Assembly: GCA_024509875.1 (NCBI GenBank)
Contig: JAMPIV010006397.1
Coordinates: 127,501 to 191,500, forward strand
Source: Oreohelix idahoensis
Taxonomy: Eukaryota; Mollusca; Gastropoda; Stylommatophora; Oreohelicidae
Direction: 5' to 3'
Length of the DNA stretch: 64,000 nucleotides
Shown: one piece after another, positions 1 through 11,459 of the stretch
How positions within the stretch are numbered: position 1 is the stretch's first letter
Layout of the letters: each line of letters starts with the position of its first letter
Translations under genes and position numbers: made by a program
The notes under the pieces: generated by a model
What the model was told of the DNA's origin: nothing
What the model saw: the letters and a program-made list of their open reading frames with translations, nothing else
Databases searched by the model: none

Positions 1-1345
1 AAGTAAAGATCATGGCTGCTTACAATTTTTTATGGCATGTTTGAAAAAAACGACTTTGGGTAAATGAGGGTAAAAGGTACGGGATACCTGATTGGTTGGA
101 TTTTGAAGGAAGGCGAAGTATGATTGGTTGACCTAAAACTAAAAATATATTTGCCTTGAAACATATTGAGAGTCGTTATTTGAAACGATAGATTCAAAAT
201 TAAATGTAAACATGGTCCCATTGGACAAAGCAGTAGATATAAACACGAAACGGGGACTGTTCCCTGCCATTACAAGAAAATTTTGTGCAACGCAAGATCG
301 ATGAGAGCAGGCGGAGAAATTTCTAACATAGGAAAAACCTGGGCATAGGGGCAGATCGAAAATGTGCCATATTGCCTAGTCATCGTTTAACTTGTGTTAT
401 TTCCTTGCATTTGTGGTAAGATTGATTTTCTTAATATTGTATTTAAAATAAAATTTGAATGTGAAATACTAACATACGACTGTAAGTAAGTGAGCCTATG
501 GCAGACTCAAAACAGAGTCTAGAGATTGATCCAGCATATGAAAGACTATCAGAGAGGTGTAGACCAACTAAATTATGTAGGATTATCATCAGGAGCATAA
601 TACCTATCCTATTGTATGGACAACATATTATTGCTGGAATTGCAGAGGCGTTGTAACTATTAGGGGAGAGGAATACTGGTATACCTGGTCACATCAAAAG
701 AAACTGGTGAAAAGGATGGTCGTAAAGAGCTGATCTTGCATGTTTGTTTGTAATGTGCCTGTACTGGTTGTTGAATATTAGTGTAGGCTGTTGATTTCGA
801 AGGAGGCATATCCTTCTGATTTCAGAGGGTTTTGGTTGCTGTCAATAACTGGTGCTAGACTACAGTGGGCCGATATATTCATGCCACAGTCTTGCCTTTT
901 TCGGAGACAACTGTAAACCACCATCATTCTTGAAGAAGTGGGAGCTGAAGGTTGTCGTTCAGCGAAGTGCGGGAAGATTCCTACAGCATATTACCAAGTT
1001 AGGTGCATGTTTCGGCACCTGGTCGCTCAACTAACATTATATTAGAAAAGACACTGGGAATAGTGATATAAACATTCCATCAGTGTCCCTAAAAACTTAC
1101 AAACAACATGCAGAGATGATGATAGTAAACAATCAACCAGTATATACTAGAAGTCACCTCAGTTAAACAATACAACTACACCCTTATATAATAATAAATG
1201 TATTATGGACAGAAGATCCATTGTATAAATTGATTGATGTAATTAATTTCTATGATTTCACTTTGATTGTCGGTCCTGATTCCAAATAAATCAGATTCAG
1301 GACAATAAATTGAAAAACCTTAACTTTCAACCACTGACTTACTAA
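1..1345. other. Noncoding stretch upstream of gypsy element A
   Basis: AT-rich sequence with only short chance frames (the longest is about 60 codons) and no recognised motif, RNA gene or repeat. It ends where the long repeat shared with 9417-10784 starts. The first ~96 bases expected for that LTR are not found here, so the boundary is a truncation or rearrangement point rather than a clean insertion edge. Confidence 0.6.
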
Positions 1346-2707
1346 CCTTGAACTCCGCGGATAAATACATTTTTACTGCGATTTATTCGTTGTTTGGGTA
1401 ATAATAGATTGTTCTTGCTTCAGAATATCTATGGCCTGAATTTATGTGTATTGTTTGTCTGAGTAGGACAAGTCTGTCTTATATCTGTATATCTTTACAT
1501 ATCTAGGTCGAACTATATGTTCTGTTGTCTCTAGAGAGGTCAAAGGCTATTCGGCGGATGTGTCGCTTGAGTGGGGTGATTTGGCTTCGTCCTGATAGGG
1601 AATGTGTGTGTTTTGCTATGTCGGCTTGATGCCTTGAAAAGTGATCTCAGTGGTTTTGGGGAAAGTGATAGTCGTCTAGACCTATCGTGTATGCTTTACC
1701 CCAGTGTTTATTCATCTTGCCAAGGAATGGCAGTTTCATATTCCCTCTACCAAGGTAATCAAAGATACTCTTATGAACTCTCGATCGAAGCCACCATTGT
1801 CGATAATTACGATTTGAATGTTTAAGAGAATATATTTGACTCGATGAAAAACGACTTCGATTCCTAGCAGCACTATATTCTGTAGAATGCAGTCTATTGT
1901 TCATGACCAAATCTACAGAGCAACGAAATGTTGTATGAATGACTAACTTTAGAACAGATTCATTATCTGTATTCAAACGTGAGTGACAGTTCACGAGTGG
2001 AGCCATCTTGGAACCAAAACATGTAGGACTTTCAAGAAGAGAAAAGGGATGCCCGTATTATCGCTTGATCAGTCCAGAGATCACTGCTACACATGAGAAC
2101 CCATTGTTAGTGGTTCAATATTATTATATGGAAAAATATGTGCTGAACATTATGTTGAAGAATCGTTGCTAAACGAGATTAGGTTTAGAAGTCATCTGAA
2201 ATATTGTTTACAAGCTGACGTGCTCAGTCAGTGACGTCAGATGATATATGTATGGGCGATACTGAGTGCTTGGCTATTGACAGTCCATTATACCATTATT
2301 CTACATGAGTGCCCATGTAACATTGCAAGACCATTTGTCCACTGTACTATGATGTATTATGGCAACCTGTGATTTGTCACTATCTGTGCTGTCGAGTGTG
2401 TACGTCCAATTAAACTTTAGAAAAGGTACACAGTCGTTGGTGTCGATGACTTCCGGTCATACATGAGTGTGAGAAGAGAACATTTGTCAACAACACGAAC
2501 CCTTATCATCATTCGCACATTATACACTCCATCCATGTCTACACAACACTGCGTAGGTCAAGTTGACATTCCATACACTACAGTGGGGCAGGCAACACCA
2601 TAGGGATCTTGTCAACTGATGATGATAGACGCCTGTCTTCCCGCCTAGGAGTGTTCTGGTGTACTTTATCAACATATATTATATCCAACTAAATATCAAC
2701 TTTATCA
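1346..2707 (+). repeat. 5' LTR of gypsy element A (5'-truncated)
   Basis: Direct repeat of 9417-10784. It ends with CA at 2706-2707, two bases before a TGG-starting primer-binding-site candidate, which is standard LTR geometry. Differences seen from the 3' copy are three small indels near 1560, 1640 and 1829. Compared with the 3' LTR it lacks the first ~96 bases beginning TGTGGTAA, so a promoter or integrase end at the left edge may be missing. Confidence 0.85.
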
Positions 2708-2709
2708 AC

Positions 2710-2727
2710 TGGTGGACCAGCTTTCTG
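2710..2727 (+). promoter_or_regulatory. Candidate tRNA primer-binding site of element A
   Basis: TGGTGGACCAGCTTTCTG begins two bases after the CA end of the 5' LTR, where the minus-strand primer site of an LTR element should be. A PBS starts with TGG to pair with the CCA end of a tRNA. I could not assign the tRNA species. The remaining leader (2728-3822) is about 1.1 kb, AT-rich and without a supported gene. Confidence 0.5.
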
Positions 2728-3822
2728 GGTTTGACCTCGCAGAAATTCAGAAGTCAACAGATTACCGATACCAGACCGTTTCCTGTGGCTGATACGACAC
2801 ACTTGCAGTATTGGTTTGCTCTTTGTCAACGCTTCGTCACGTGACCTGTCAAGTGAATGCAGTATGTAGGTCAGCGTTGTTGACATTTTTTACATTAGAC
2901 ATTATAGAGTTTCACAGAACAGTTGGATCAATTCTTGTCAGTGTTAACAGAAAGACAGTATTTGTGAACTAAGAAGTCCTGGTTTCATCGATGGATCTTC
3001 TTGTTTGCCATATATGAACTTTAATATTTAAGGCCAGAATGTTTAATTGAATAAAGTGGCAGTTTGTTTGTTTTCATGAAAAATAACTTTGCCATTACTG
3101 TAAGACTGAGCCTATTTTGCAACACATACTATCATACACATAATTTATATATATTTATGTTTACATGTTATTTGTTTGTATAGTATGTTAGTTTCTATGT
3201 CAGCGGGTTGTGTTTAAGGTTGGGCGGCGTCCTCACAACAGAGTATCCCACGTCATAGAGGGTCCGTTGTGGGCGTTTTCTATAGGTGCAATTTTCTTGA
3301 TTGAAAATTTGCTGCGACAACTGTTGCTTTTGTGTTAGCTGTGAAGTCTGTAATTATTGTTATTTTTGTAATATTTCTTTGTTCTTTAGTTTTGTTTTGA
3401 TTTGTTTGTAATTTGTTGGTCTAACCTTTTCTATCTTTCAGTTCTATTCATAATTTATATTCATATATTGTGACGTCATTTGTGTTGTTATTCTTTGCAG
3501 ATTCAGTGATTATCTTCATTGATTTCCCTATTTGATTTATTTTGATTTCTGCAAACGTTCTTGTATTGTCAGTCCTATTTGTACTTTATGTATTCTGTTG
3601 GTTGACATATGTTTTATATGGGTATATTTCATAAGACACAATTGCCTGTGCACTGCACTTGGATTATGGTATAGACCAGTACCTGATTATTATTACTATT
3701 ATACAAGACCTTATTAAAGGCTTGTGACCCACAGATATTGGGATAGTATACTGATTAATCAGGTCATTGAGAACTTGGGGTATTATTATTGATTCAGGTG
3801 ATTAGTATTATTGTTAGGCATC

Positions 3823-5460
3823 ATGTCTACTCTAGATTATTTCATTACTCAAGGGAAAGCTCTTGATAAGACTGGTCAACAATTAGAACAATGGGCAGTT
3901 GCTCAATATGACAAAGCATTAGCTGCAGAAGAGAAAAGATTAGCTGCAGAAGAGAAAAGATTAGCTGCAGAAGAAAGAAAAGCTATGGCGGAAGAGAAAA
4001 GATTAGAAAAAGAAGCTGAGGCTGCTGCTGAACAAAAGAAATTGCAGATGCAGGTAGAGGAAAGGAGATTTGAAGCTGAACAAAAAAAATTGGAAAGAGA
4101 AGCTGCGGCTGAACAAAAAAGATTAGACAGTGAAGCTGAACAAAAAAGATTAGACAGTGAAGCTGAACAAAAAAGATTAGACAGGGAAGCTGAACAAAAA
4201 AAATTGGAAAGAGAAGCTGCGGCTGAACAAAAAAGATTAGACAGTGAAGCTGAACAAAAAAAATTGGAAAGAGAAGCTGCGGCTGAACAAAAAAGATTAG
4301 ACAGGGAGGCTGAACAAAAAAGATTAGATGCTGAAGAGAAAAAAGCAATAAGAGAACATGAATTTGAGTTGGAGAAATTGAGATTGACAAGTATGAGTAA
4401 TGTTAATCAGGCATCTAGTGGTAATGGTAAACCTTCTACTTACAAGGTTAAGGTTCCACCGTTCAATCAGTCCAGTGACGATATTACATTCTGGCTGGAT
4501 AGATTTGAACGTTCTTGTCGTACACATAATGTGGATAAATCACAATACGCTAATCAATTATCAGAAAACTTGAAAGGTGAATCTTTGACTAGATTATGCC
4601 TTGTAGGAGAAGCAGATAAGGATAATTATGATGTCATTAGGGCGGCTTTGATAAAAAAATATCAGCTAAGTGAGGAAGGCTATCGCCTTTTATTTAAGAC
4701 GATGGTACCTGAGACGGGGGTAGAATTCTCAGAATTCACTGCAAAGGCACGTCTCACAGTTGATCGTTGGATTGAGCTTTCCAAAACGGAAAAAACGTAT
4801 GAAGGACTTATGGATTTGTTGCTCAGAGATAAGATTATGTCATGTGTGAACAAACCTTTCCTTGAATTTATACATGAGCGTAAACCTAAATCTCTAAAAG
4901 AAATGGAAGAATATTGTTCCCAATATGTCACTGCACACCCCGACGTGACTTTTGGCAACACTAAGATTAAGGAGAGTATGCCAGTTGCTTCAGCAACACC
5001 ATACAATCCCAATTATTCACACAGATTTCAGGGACCTCAAAACAGATTTGAAAAAAAAGGTAACCATAATAGTTATCAAAACCAAGGTAACCAATCATTT
5101 CAGGGTTCTTCTTCAAAGAACTGGAGACGACCTGATAGCTCTCGACACAGGGGTGGTCATAATTATAGGAATTTCCGTAGAGGAAGTAATTATAGAAACT
5201 ATCAGGGTTATCCGTCTTGGAGTCAACAAGATCATAATTACAGAGATACTCATTATAATGAATATGATAATGGTAACCAAGGGTACTATGACTCAAACCC
5301 AAATAGGGGTTACAATAGAGGTAACAATAACTACAGAGGTGATAATAACCGAGGTAGATCTCAATACAAAAGACATAAACCACATTTTCAGGCAAACTCT
5401 GCACAACAAGAGTCCCATGAAGCCTATAAACAGAGTAAAGATAATAATGATGCTAGTAAT
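3823..5460 (+). CDS. gag: Gag region of element A (coiled coil plus SCAN-like domain)
   Basis: This is the N-terminal third of the Gag-Pol frame. About 165 residues of heptad-like Lys/Glu/Ala/Leu repeats are encoded by near-identical tandem DNA units (3920-4340), so the array can expand or shrink. The next block, with FWLDRFERSC, NLKGESLTRL and KTYEGLMDLLLRDK, has the layout of Gmr1-type Gag capsid proteins, from which the vertebrate SCAN domain is thought to derive. The tail is rich in NYR, RG and QG, suiting RNA binding, and there is no classic CCHC knuckle. It should assemble into cytoplasmic particles that package the element RNA. No separate stop or ribosomal shift is seen between Gag and protease; both sit in one frame. 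Confidence 0.8.
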
Positions 5461-7922
5461 ATGGCATGTGCCGCTTTTGATTTTGGGAGAGCATCTCAGT
5501 GCCCCCAATGCAAAACGTTATTTGAGCCAACCACAGTGACTACTTTAAGCTGTGGCCATCCTCTTCCTGCTCTTCCAGCATCAGTCGCGCATGATGGAAG
5601 AGGGTCTCTTGTCTTACATAAGGGTTTAGTGAATAACAATCCAGTCTCTGTGCTATTTGATTCTGGATGCACCACAATTGGTGTTAGGCAGTCACTCGTA
5701 GATCCTTCCCGTGCCACTGGACAAGTAGTCAAATGTGTAACATTTGGCGGCACAGTAGAGAAATACTCTACCGCTATCATTAGGATTGCTACTCCTTTCT
5801 TTACAGGAGATGTACACGCATGTCTTCTTCCGAATCCGATCGCTGACCTCATCATCGGTCGCATTCATGGAGTCAAGGAATGTACTCCGCAACAAATTTC
5901 CACTTGGGAAAGGCAAAACATGCAGATTGCTAACGCTGTAGTCACTAGAGCTCAGGCTCTTAATGTGCCTCAAACTTCATCTACTGAAGATAATGAAGTG
6001 CATAACCAAGATAATCCCTTGGTAATTTCTCGTGACTCGTTTATAAAACAGCAAGAAGATGATCCCACTCTGAAGAAATTCTTCATTCTTGCAACTAAAG
6101 GTGATCCGAATAAGGACACAAGTCGTAAATCGTGGATTACAAAGAAGAATGGCGTACTTGTACGTATGGTTCAAGACTCCATTACGTCAAGTCATTCTCA
6201 AATCCTGGTTCCCAAGAATTTGAGAGTTAAAATTTTGCAGCACGCTCACGACTCTCAGTGTGCTGGACACATGGGTTTTTCCCGTACTAAGTCAAGAGTC
6301 CTTGCGGCTTTCTTTTGGCCATTGGTAAACAAGGACATACGGATTTATTGTCGATCTTGTAAAGTATGTCAGGAAGTTAAATCCAAAGGTCCACGGCATG
6401 CTGCACCCATTCAGGCGGCGGACATTCCTATTCGGCCGTTTCAAAAAATGGCCATAGACATTATTGGTCCATTTAAGATCAAGTCTGCCAGAGGACATCA
6501 GTTTATCTTGACGTGTGTTGATATGTGCACACGTTGGCCAGAGGCTATTCCTCTGAAGAGCATTACTACTGCTGATATTGCAGATGCTCTTTGGCTTATA
6601 TTTTCTCGTCTGGGGTTCCCCGGAGAGATATTGTCAGACCATGGCACCCAACTAATATCAGATACCATGTCTCAAGTAATGTCTACCCTGCAGATAGATA
6701 GATCTTTAAGTAGTATCTACCATCCAATGTCTAATGGTATGGTCGAACGCCTTAATAGAACACTTAAAAACTTACTGGGGAAGATAACTGAGGATCATCC
6801 TCAAGACTGGGACAGAGTTTTACCTGCGGCCCTCTTCGCTTACAGAGAGGTACCCAATGAACATACGGGATTTTCTCCCTTTGAACTCGTCTTTGGCGCG
6901 CGTCCGCGTGGCCCTATGTCGTTGCTTCACGATCTCATAACATCTGACAATATTGACGATGACACAAAGTCATCCTACGAATATGTCATCGCGTTGAGAC
7001 AAAAGATTATCGAAGCATGCAAATTAGCAACTTCTTCTTCTGAATTTGCGAAACAGAAGGCAAGGCAATTTGCCAATAAGAAGAGATGCTTACGACAACT
7101 TTGTCCTGGTGACAAAGCATTTGTATTACTACCTTGTAGGGAAAACAGATTGCTTATTTCTTGGAAAGGTCCGTACGATATAATATCGAAAATTTCCGAT
7201 GTCGACTATATTGTCGATATTGATGGGAAGCATAAAACCTTCCACATCAATATGCTTACTGAATTCCATGAACGTCCGGATTATTTGCAACCCATTTTCC
7301 AAGCAACGGACAATTCTCCAGTACCACATGGTCATTACTCATCACTGTCCGTGATACAGGATGAGGAAACAAGTTTTTCAGATGTAAATCTTCCTCTTCC
7401 AATGATCCCACTTCATTCCAGTGAATCATGGAAGAACGTTACTGTCTCTCCTGATTTGTCTCTAGGAGAACAGCGACAAGTTTCAACTATGTTGCAAACA
7501 TTTCAGGATGTACTCACTGACATCCCTGGACAAACTAATGTCATTCAACATGACATTGTGCTAACTGACCATACTCCTATTAGGGTTAGACCTTATCCTA
7601 TACCTATACATTTCCAAGCACAGGTCGAGAAAGAGTTGGATGTGATGATAGATTTGAAAATAATCGAACCATCCACCTCTGCGTATTCTTCGCCGATGGT
7701 TATTGTGCGTAAAAAAGACAATAACATACGTCTTTGCGTTGACTATCGAAAATTGAATCAAGTAACGAAGTTCGATGCCGAACCTATGCCTTTACTGGAA
7801 GAGCTACTTACTCGACTCTCCAAATCTCATTTTTTCACTAAACTTGATTTGTCTAGGGATATTGGCAAGTTCCTTTATCTGAACGCGCCAAACCTCTCAC
7901 GGCTTTTTCAACACCTAGAGGT

Positions 7923-8841
7923 TTGTTCCAATGGAATTTTATGCCTTTCGGTCTTATGAACGCACCAGCTACGTTCGTACGCATGATGCGCCGAATCCTA
8001 TCTTATCGGTCAGATGTCATTGCATATCTAGACGACATCTGTCTTTTCAGCGATACTTGGGAAGATCACTATTCAGGGTTAGATGAATTGCTGTCTACTT
8101 TGCGTGAGCACAACCTGACAGCGAAACCCTCTAAAGCCTATATTGGTTTTAGCGAAATTTCTTTCCTAGGCCACCGAGTTGGTCATGGTTTCCTAAAGAC
8201 AGAGGACCATAATACTAGTAAGATACTTAACATCTCAATCCCTAAGACTAAAAAAACAGGTGAGAAGTCTGTTAGGTCTTATTCAATTTTATGGCAGATT
8301 CATTCAGAATCTATCCTCTATCATGGCACCTCTCTCAACACTTCTAAAGAAAGGTTCGCCTAATGTGGTCCACTGGTCTCAGGAATGCCAATGCTCTCTG
8401 GATAAGATTAAAACACTGTTTTCAACACCACCTATTTTAGTGCTACCCACTAAAGATAAGACATTCGTTCTTCGTAGTGACGCTTCATCCACTGGGATTG
8501 GAGCGGCACTAATGCAAGAGTACTCTGGAACTCTGCATCCTGTAATGTATATTTCCAGAAAACTTAATGCGGCAGAAAGGAATTATTCGGTTTTAGACCG
8601 TGAGCTATTAGCTATGGTTTGGTCGATCCTCAAACTACAGAGATTCCTTCTAGGCGCACATTTCATAGTAGAAACAGACCAAAAAGCTCTTACTGCTATA
8701 CAGAGTAAGAATTTGAAGAGCTCGAGGTCTACTCGATATGCAATTGCTCTTCAACCTTTTCATTTCTCTGTGCGAGCTATTCGGGGATCAGATAATGTGA
8801 TGGCAGACATTCTGTCAAGATGCCCACATGATTCCACATAA
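7923..8841 (+). pseudogene. RT (C-terminal part) and RNase H of element A, in two frames
   Basis: 7923-8363 reads FQWNFMPFGLMNAPATF and then VIAYLDDICLF, the RT thumb and palm with catalytic DD. 8260-8841 reads the connection and RNase H: LRSDASSTGIGAALMQ (first D), DRELLAMVWSI (E) and VETDQKAL (second D), ending ADILSRC. Comparison with the uninterrupted frame at 34358-35794 places a one-base loss near 7857 and a one-base gain near 8255. There is no integrase after RNase H, which confirms the unusual domain order. Confidence 0.85.
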
Positions 8842-9320
8842 CTATTAGGGCTTAGACTTCTTGATATGTCTAGTTCTATAGTAGTTCCTTTTCTATATCA
8901 TGATAGATACACATTTGTAATTTAATAATATAATGATTGTATCACTACATAGCGGTTCATGTATGTTTATTCACCGCTGTGCTTTGATGATTTTTACTTC
9001 ATAAATCATAAATTTAAGATATCTAATACGTAGTGATGATATGAATTTTTTAGGCATTGTGTAATTGCCAGAATTGTATTATACTTTGATGACACCTTCC
9101 TGGAAAAATATACTTGTAGAGAAATAATTTCTCTCAGTTTATGAGACACATTCTCACCAGTCGCTCCATAAGTCGACTTAGCCTCATATTAGGCGTTATA
9201 GGTATTCCTGATATTTTCATCTGCGCATTATTCATGCGTTGTGAGCCTATTGTACGTTGCTCCTAGATGTATTTCAAAAAAAAAAAAAAATGTTCCATTT
9301 TTTTTTTTTTTCCCGGGAGG
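8842..9320 (+). other. 3' untranslated region and polypurine-type tract of element A
   Basis: Noncoding AT-rich sequence between the Gag-Pol stop and the 3' LTR. It has A and T homopolymers at 9277-9311 followed by TCCCGGGAGG at 9311-9320, directly before TGTGGTAA. The same arrangement, with a GAGGGG version, precedes the LTR of the related minus-strand copy at 33965-33970, so this is probably the plus-strand priming site. Confidence 0.6.
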
Positions 9321-10784
9321 TGTGGTAAGACTGTTACGTGCAGTCTTTGATATCTTACAATATTATACATAGGTAATTTTTTAGTGCTTAAGGGAAAGTC
9401 ATTATTGAGTTACTTCCCTTGAACTCCGCGGATAAATACATTTTTACTGCGATTTATTCGTTGTTTGGGTAATAATAGATTGTTCTTGCTTCAGAATATC
9501 TATGGCCTGAATTTATGTGTATTGTTTGTCTGAGTAGGACAAGTCTGTCTTATATCTGTATATCTTTACATATCTAGGTCGAACTATATGTTCTGTTGTC
9601 TCTAGAGAGGTCAAAGGCTATTCGGCGGATGATGTGTCGCTTGAGTGGGGTGATTTGGCTTCGTCCTGATAGGGAATGTGTGTGTTTTGCTATGTCGGCT
9701 TGATGCCTTGAAAAAGTGATCTCAGTGGTTTTGGGGAAAGTGATAGTCGTCTAGACCTATCGTGTATGCTTTACCCCAGTGTTTATTCATCTTGCCAAGG
9801 AATGGCAGTTTCATATTCCCTCTACCAAGGTAATCAAAGATACTCTTATGAACTCTCGATCGAAGCCACCATTGTCGATAATTACGATTTGAATGTTTAA
9901 GAGAGAATATATTTGACTCGATGAAAAACGACTTCGATTCCTAGCAGCACTATATTCTGTAGAATGCAGTCTATTGTTCATGACCAAATCTACAGAGCAA
10001 CGAAATGTTGTATGAATGACTAACTTTAGAACAGATTCATTATCTGTATTCAAACGTGAGTGACAGTTCACGAGTGGAGCCATCTTGGAACCAAAACATG
10101 TAGGACTTTCAAGAAGAGAAAAGGGATGCCCGTATTATCGCTTGATCAGTCCAGAGATCACTGCTACACATGAGAACCCATTGTTAGTGGTTCAATATTA
10201 TTATATGGAAAAATATGTGCTGAACATTATGTTGAAGAATCGTTGCTAAACGAGATTAGGTTTAGAAGTCATCTGAAATATTGTTTACAAGCTGACGTGC
10301 TCAGTCAGTGACGTCAGATGATATATGTATGGGCGATACTGAGTGCTTGGCTATTGACAGTCCATTATACCATTATTCTACATGAGTGCCCATGTAACAT
10401 TGCAAGACCATTTGTCCACTGTACTATGATGTATTATGGCAACCTGTGATTTGTCACTATCTGTGCTGTCGAGTGTGTACGTCCAATTAAACTTTAGAAA
10501 AGGTACACAGTCGTTGGTGTCGATGACTTCCGGTCATACATGAGTGTGAGAAGAGAACATTTGTCAACAACACGAACCCTTATCATCATTCGCACATTAT
10601 ACACTCCATCCATGTCTACACAACACTGCGTAGGTCAAGTTGACATTCCATACACTACAGTGGGGCAGGCAACACCATAGGGATCTTGTCAACTGATGAT
10701 GATAGACGCCTGTCTTCCCGCCTAGGAGTGTTCTGGTGTACTTTATCAACATATATTATATCCAACTAAATATCAACTTTATCA
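9321..10784 (+). repeat. 3' LTR of gypsy element A (about 1.46 kb)
   Basis: It begins TGTGGTAAGACTG after the polypurine-type tract and ends TTTATCA, giving TG...CA ends. Positions 9417-10784 repeat 1346-2707. The left boundary is supported independently by the diverged family A LTR on the minus strand (33964 downwards), which begins TGTGGTAATCTG. The LTR contains no supported host gene; the reverse frame at 9811-10083 is a shadow also present in the 5' copy. Confidence 0.85.
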
Positions 10785-10970
<186 letters not shown>

Positions 10971-11323
10971 TTCACGTGTTTTTATTATATGCCACTATAA
11001 TCTGATTATGTTTCAAATGATGTCTAATTTACTGAATGAATGGTTTAGATTACACTGGTATACACACATTTTGGTGCCTTAAATTTTATAGCTGTTCTTG
11101 GGTAATTTTGGGTTGCTGATTCCAAACATGTAATCAGATTTTTTCTATCAGCTCTACTTTTTGAGATAACTAAGAATGACCATATTAGTAGGGCAATTGT
11201 TATGTACAATCCTAGAGTTATGTGCTATCAGTGGCATTTTGACTTTAGTCTGCATTCATATTATATGTAATTACTGTGCATATATTACTAAAAATGTAAT
11301 AAAACTTTATCACTAGCACTTGT
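10971..11323. other. Noncoding, with a fragment of the tetranucleotide-tail repeat family
   Basis: Bases about 10985-11045 resemble the reverse complement of about 27055-27115 (shared core TCTGATTA, GTTTCAAA, GTCTAATTTACTG), the 5' portion of the retroposon copy at 26728-27119. Nothing else is recognised before the pseudogene starts. Confidence 0.5.
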
Positions 11324-11459
11324 TTAGTCAACACGCAAAAAGGATCTTTTCGAGGACTGCCTGGAATGTGATATGCCCGGACAGTCACGCTTAAGGGTCC
11401 AACAGTAATCTGCCATCATGTGGGCATCCCAAAGTCCCTGGTATCTCTATTCCATTTTT

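Larger units (their letters stand above)
3823..8841 (+). pseudogene. gag-pol: Gag-Pol of Gmr1-like gypsy element A (two frameshifts in RT)
   Basis: The frame is open from before 3811 to 7959; the first ATG is at 3823. Order by residue (counted from 3811): charged coiled coil of repeated AEQKRLD/AEEKRLA units (about 25-190), SCAN-like Gag core (about 210-375), Asn/Arg/Gly-rich RNA-binding-like tail (about 395-545), Cys/His motif CPQC..CGH (about 565-585), protease with LFDSGC (about 616), integrase zinc finger H-H-CxxC (about 809-855), integrase core with D in MAIDIIGP, D in LSDHGTQ and E in GMVERLNRT (about 880, 942, 977; DD35E-like spacing), GPY/F-type module (about 1110-1150), then RT with VDYRKLNQ (about 1309). 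RT continues in a second frame at 7923 after a 1-base loss near 7857 (compared with the copy at 34358-35794) and includes YLDD near 8028. A second shift near 8255 leads into RNase H, ending at 8841 with SRC. Integrase and Gag look intact; RT is broken as written. Confidence 0.9.
1346..10784 (+). mobile_element. Ty3/gypsy LTR retrotransposon, Gmr1-like (family A), near full length
   Basis: The element has a 5' LTR at 1346-2707, a primer-binding-site candidate just after it, one Gag-Pol reading region at 3823-8841, a polypurine-type tract at 9312-9320 and a 3' LTR at 9321-10784. The two LTR copies line up over 1.36 kb with only three small indels noticed by eye (3, 1 and 2 bases), so the insertion looks young. 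Pol order is protease, integrase, RT, RNase H; this Ty1/copia-like order inside a gypsy element is the hallmark of the Gmr1 group. The 3' LTR ends in CA and runs straight into a (TATC)n array, which was probably the target. No target-site duplication can be recognised because the 5' LTR lacks its start. A related copy of the RT end and LTR lies at 32626-35888 on the other strand. Confidence 0.9.

Noticed and set aside
3983..5508. Reverse-strand frames of 67-145 codons
   Set aside because: Opposite-strand shadows of the biased Gag coding sequence.
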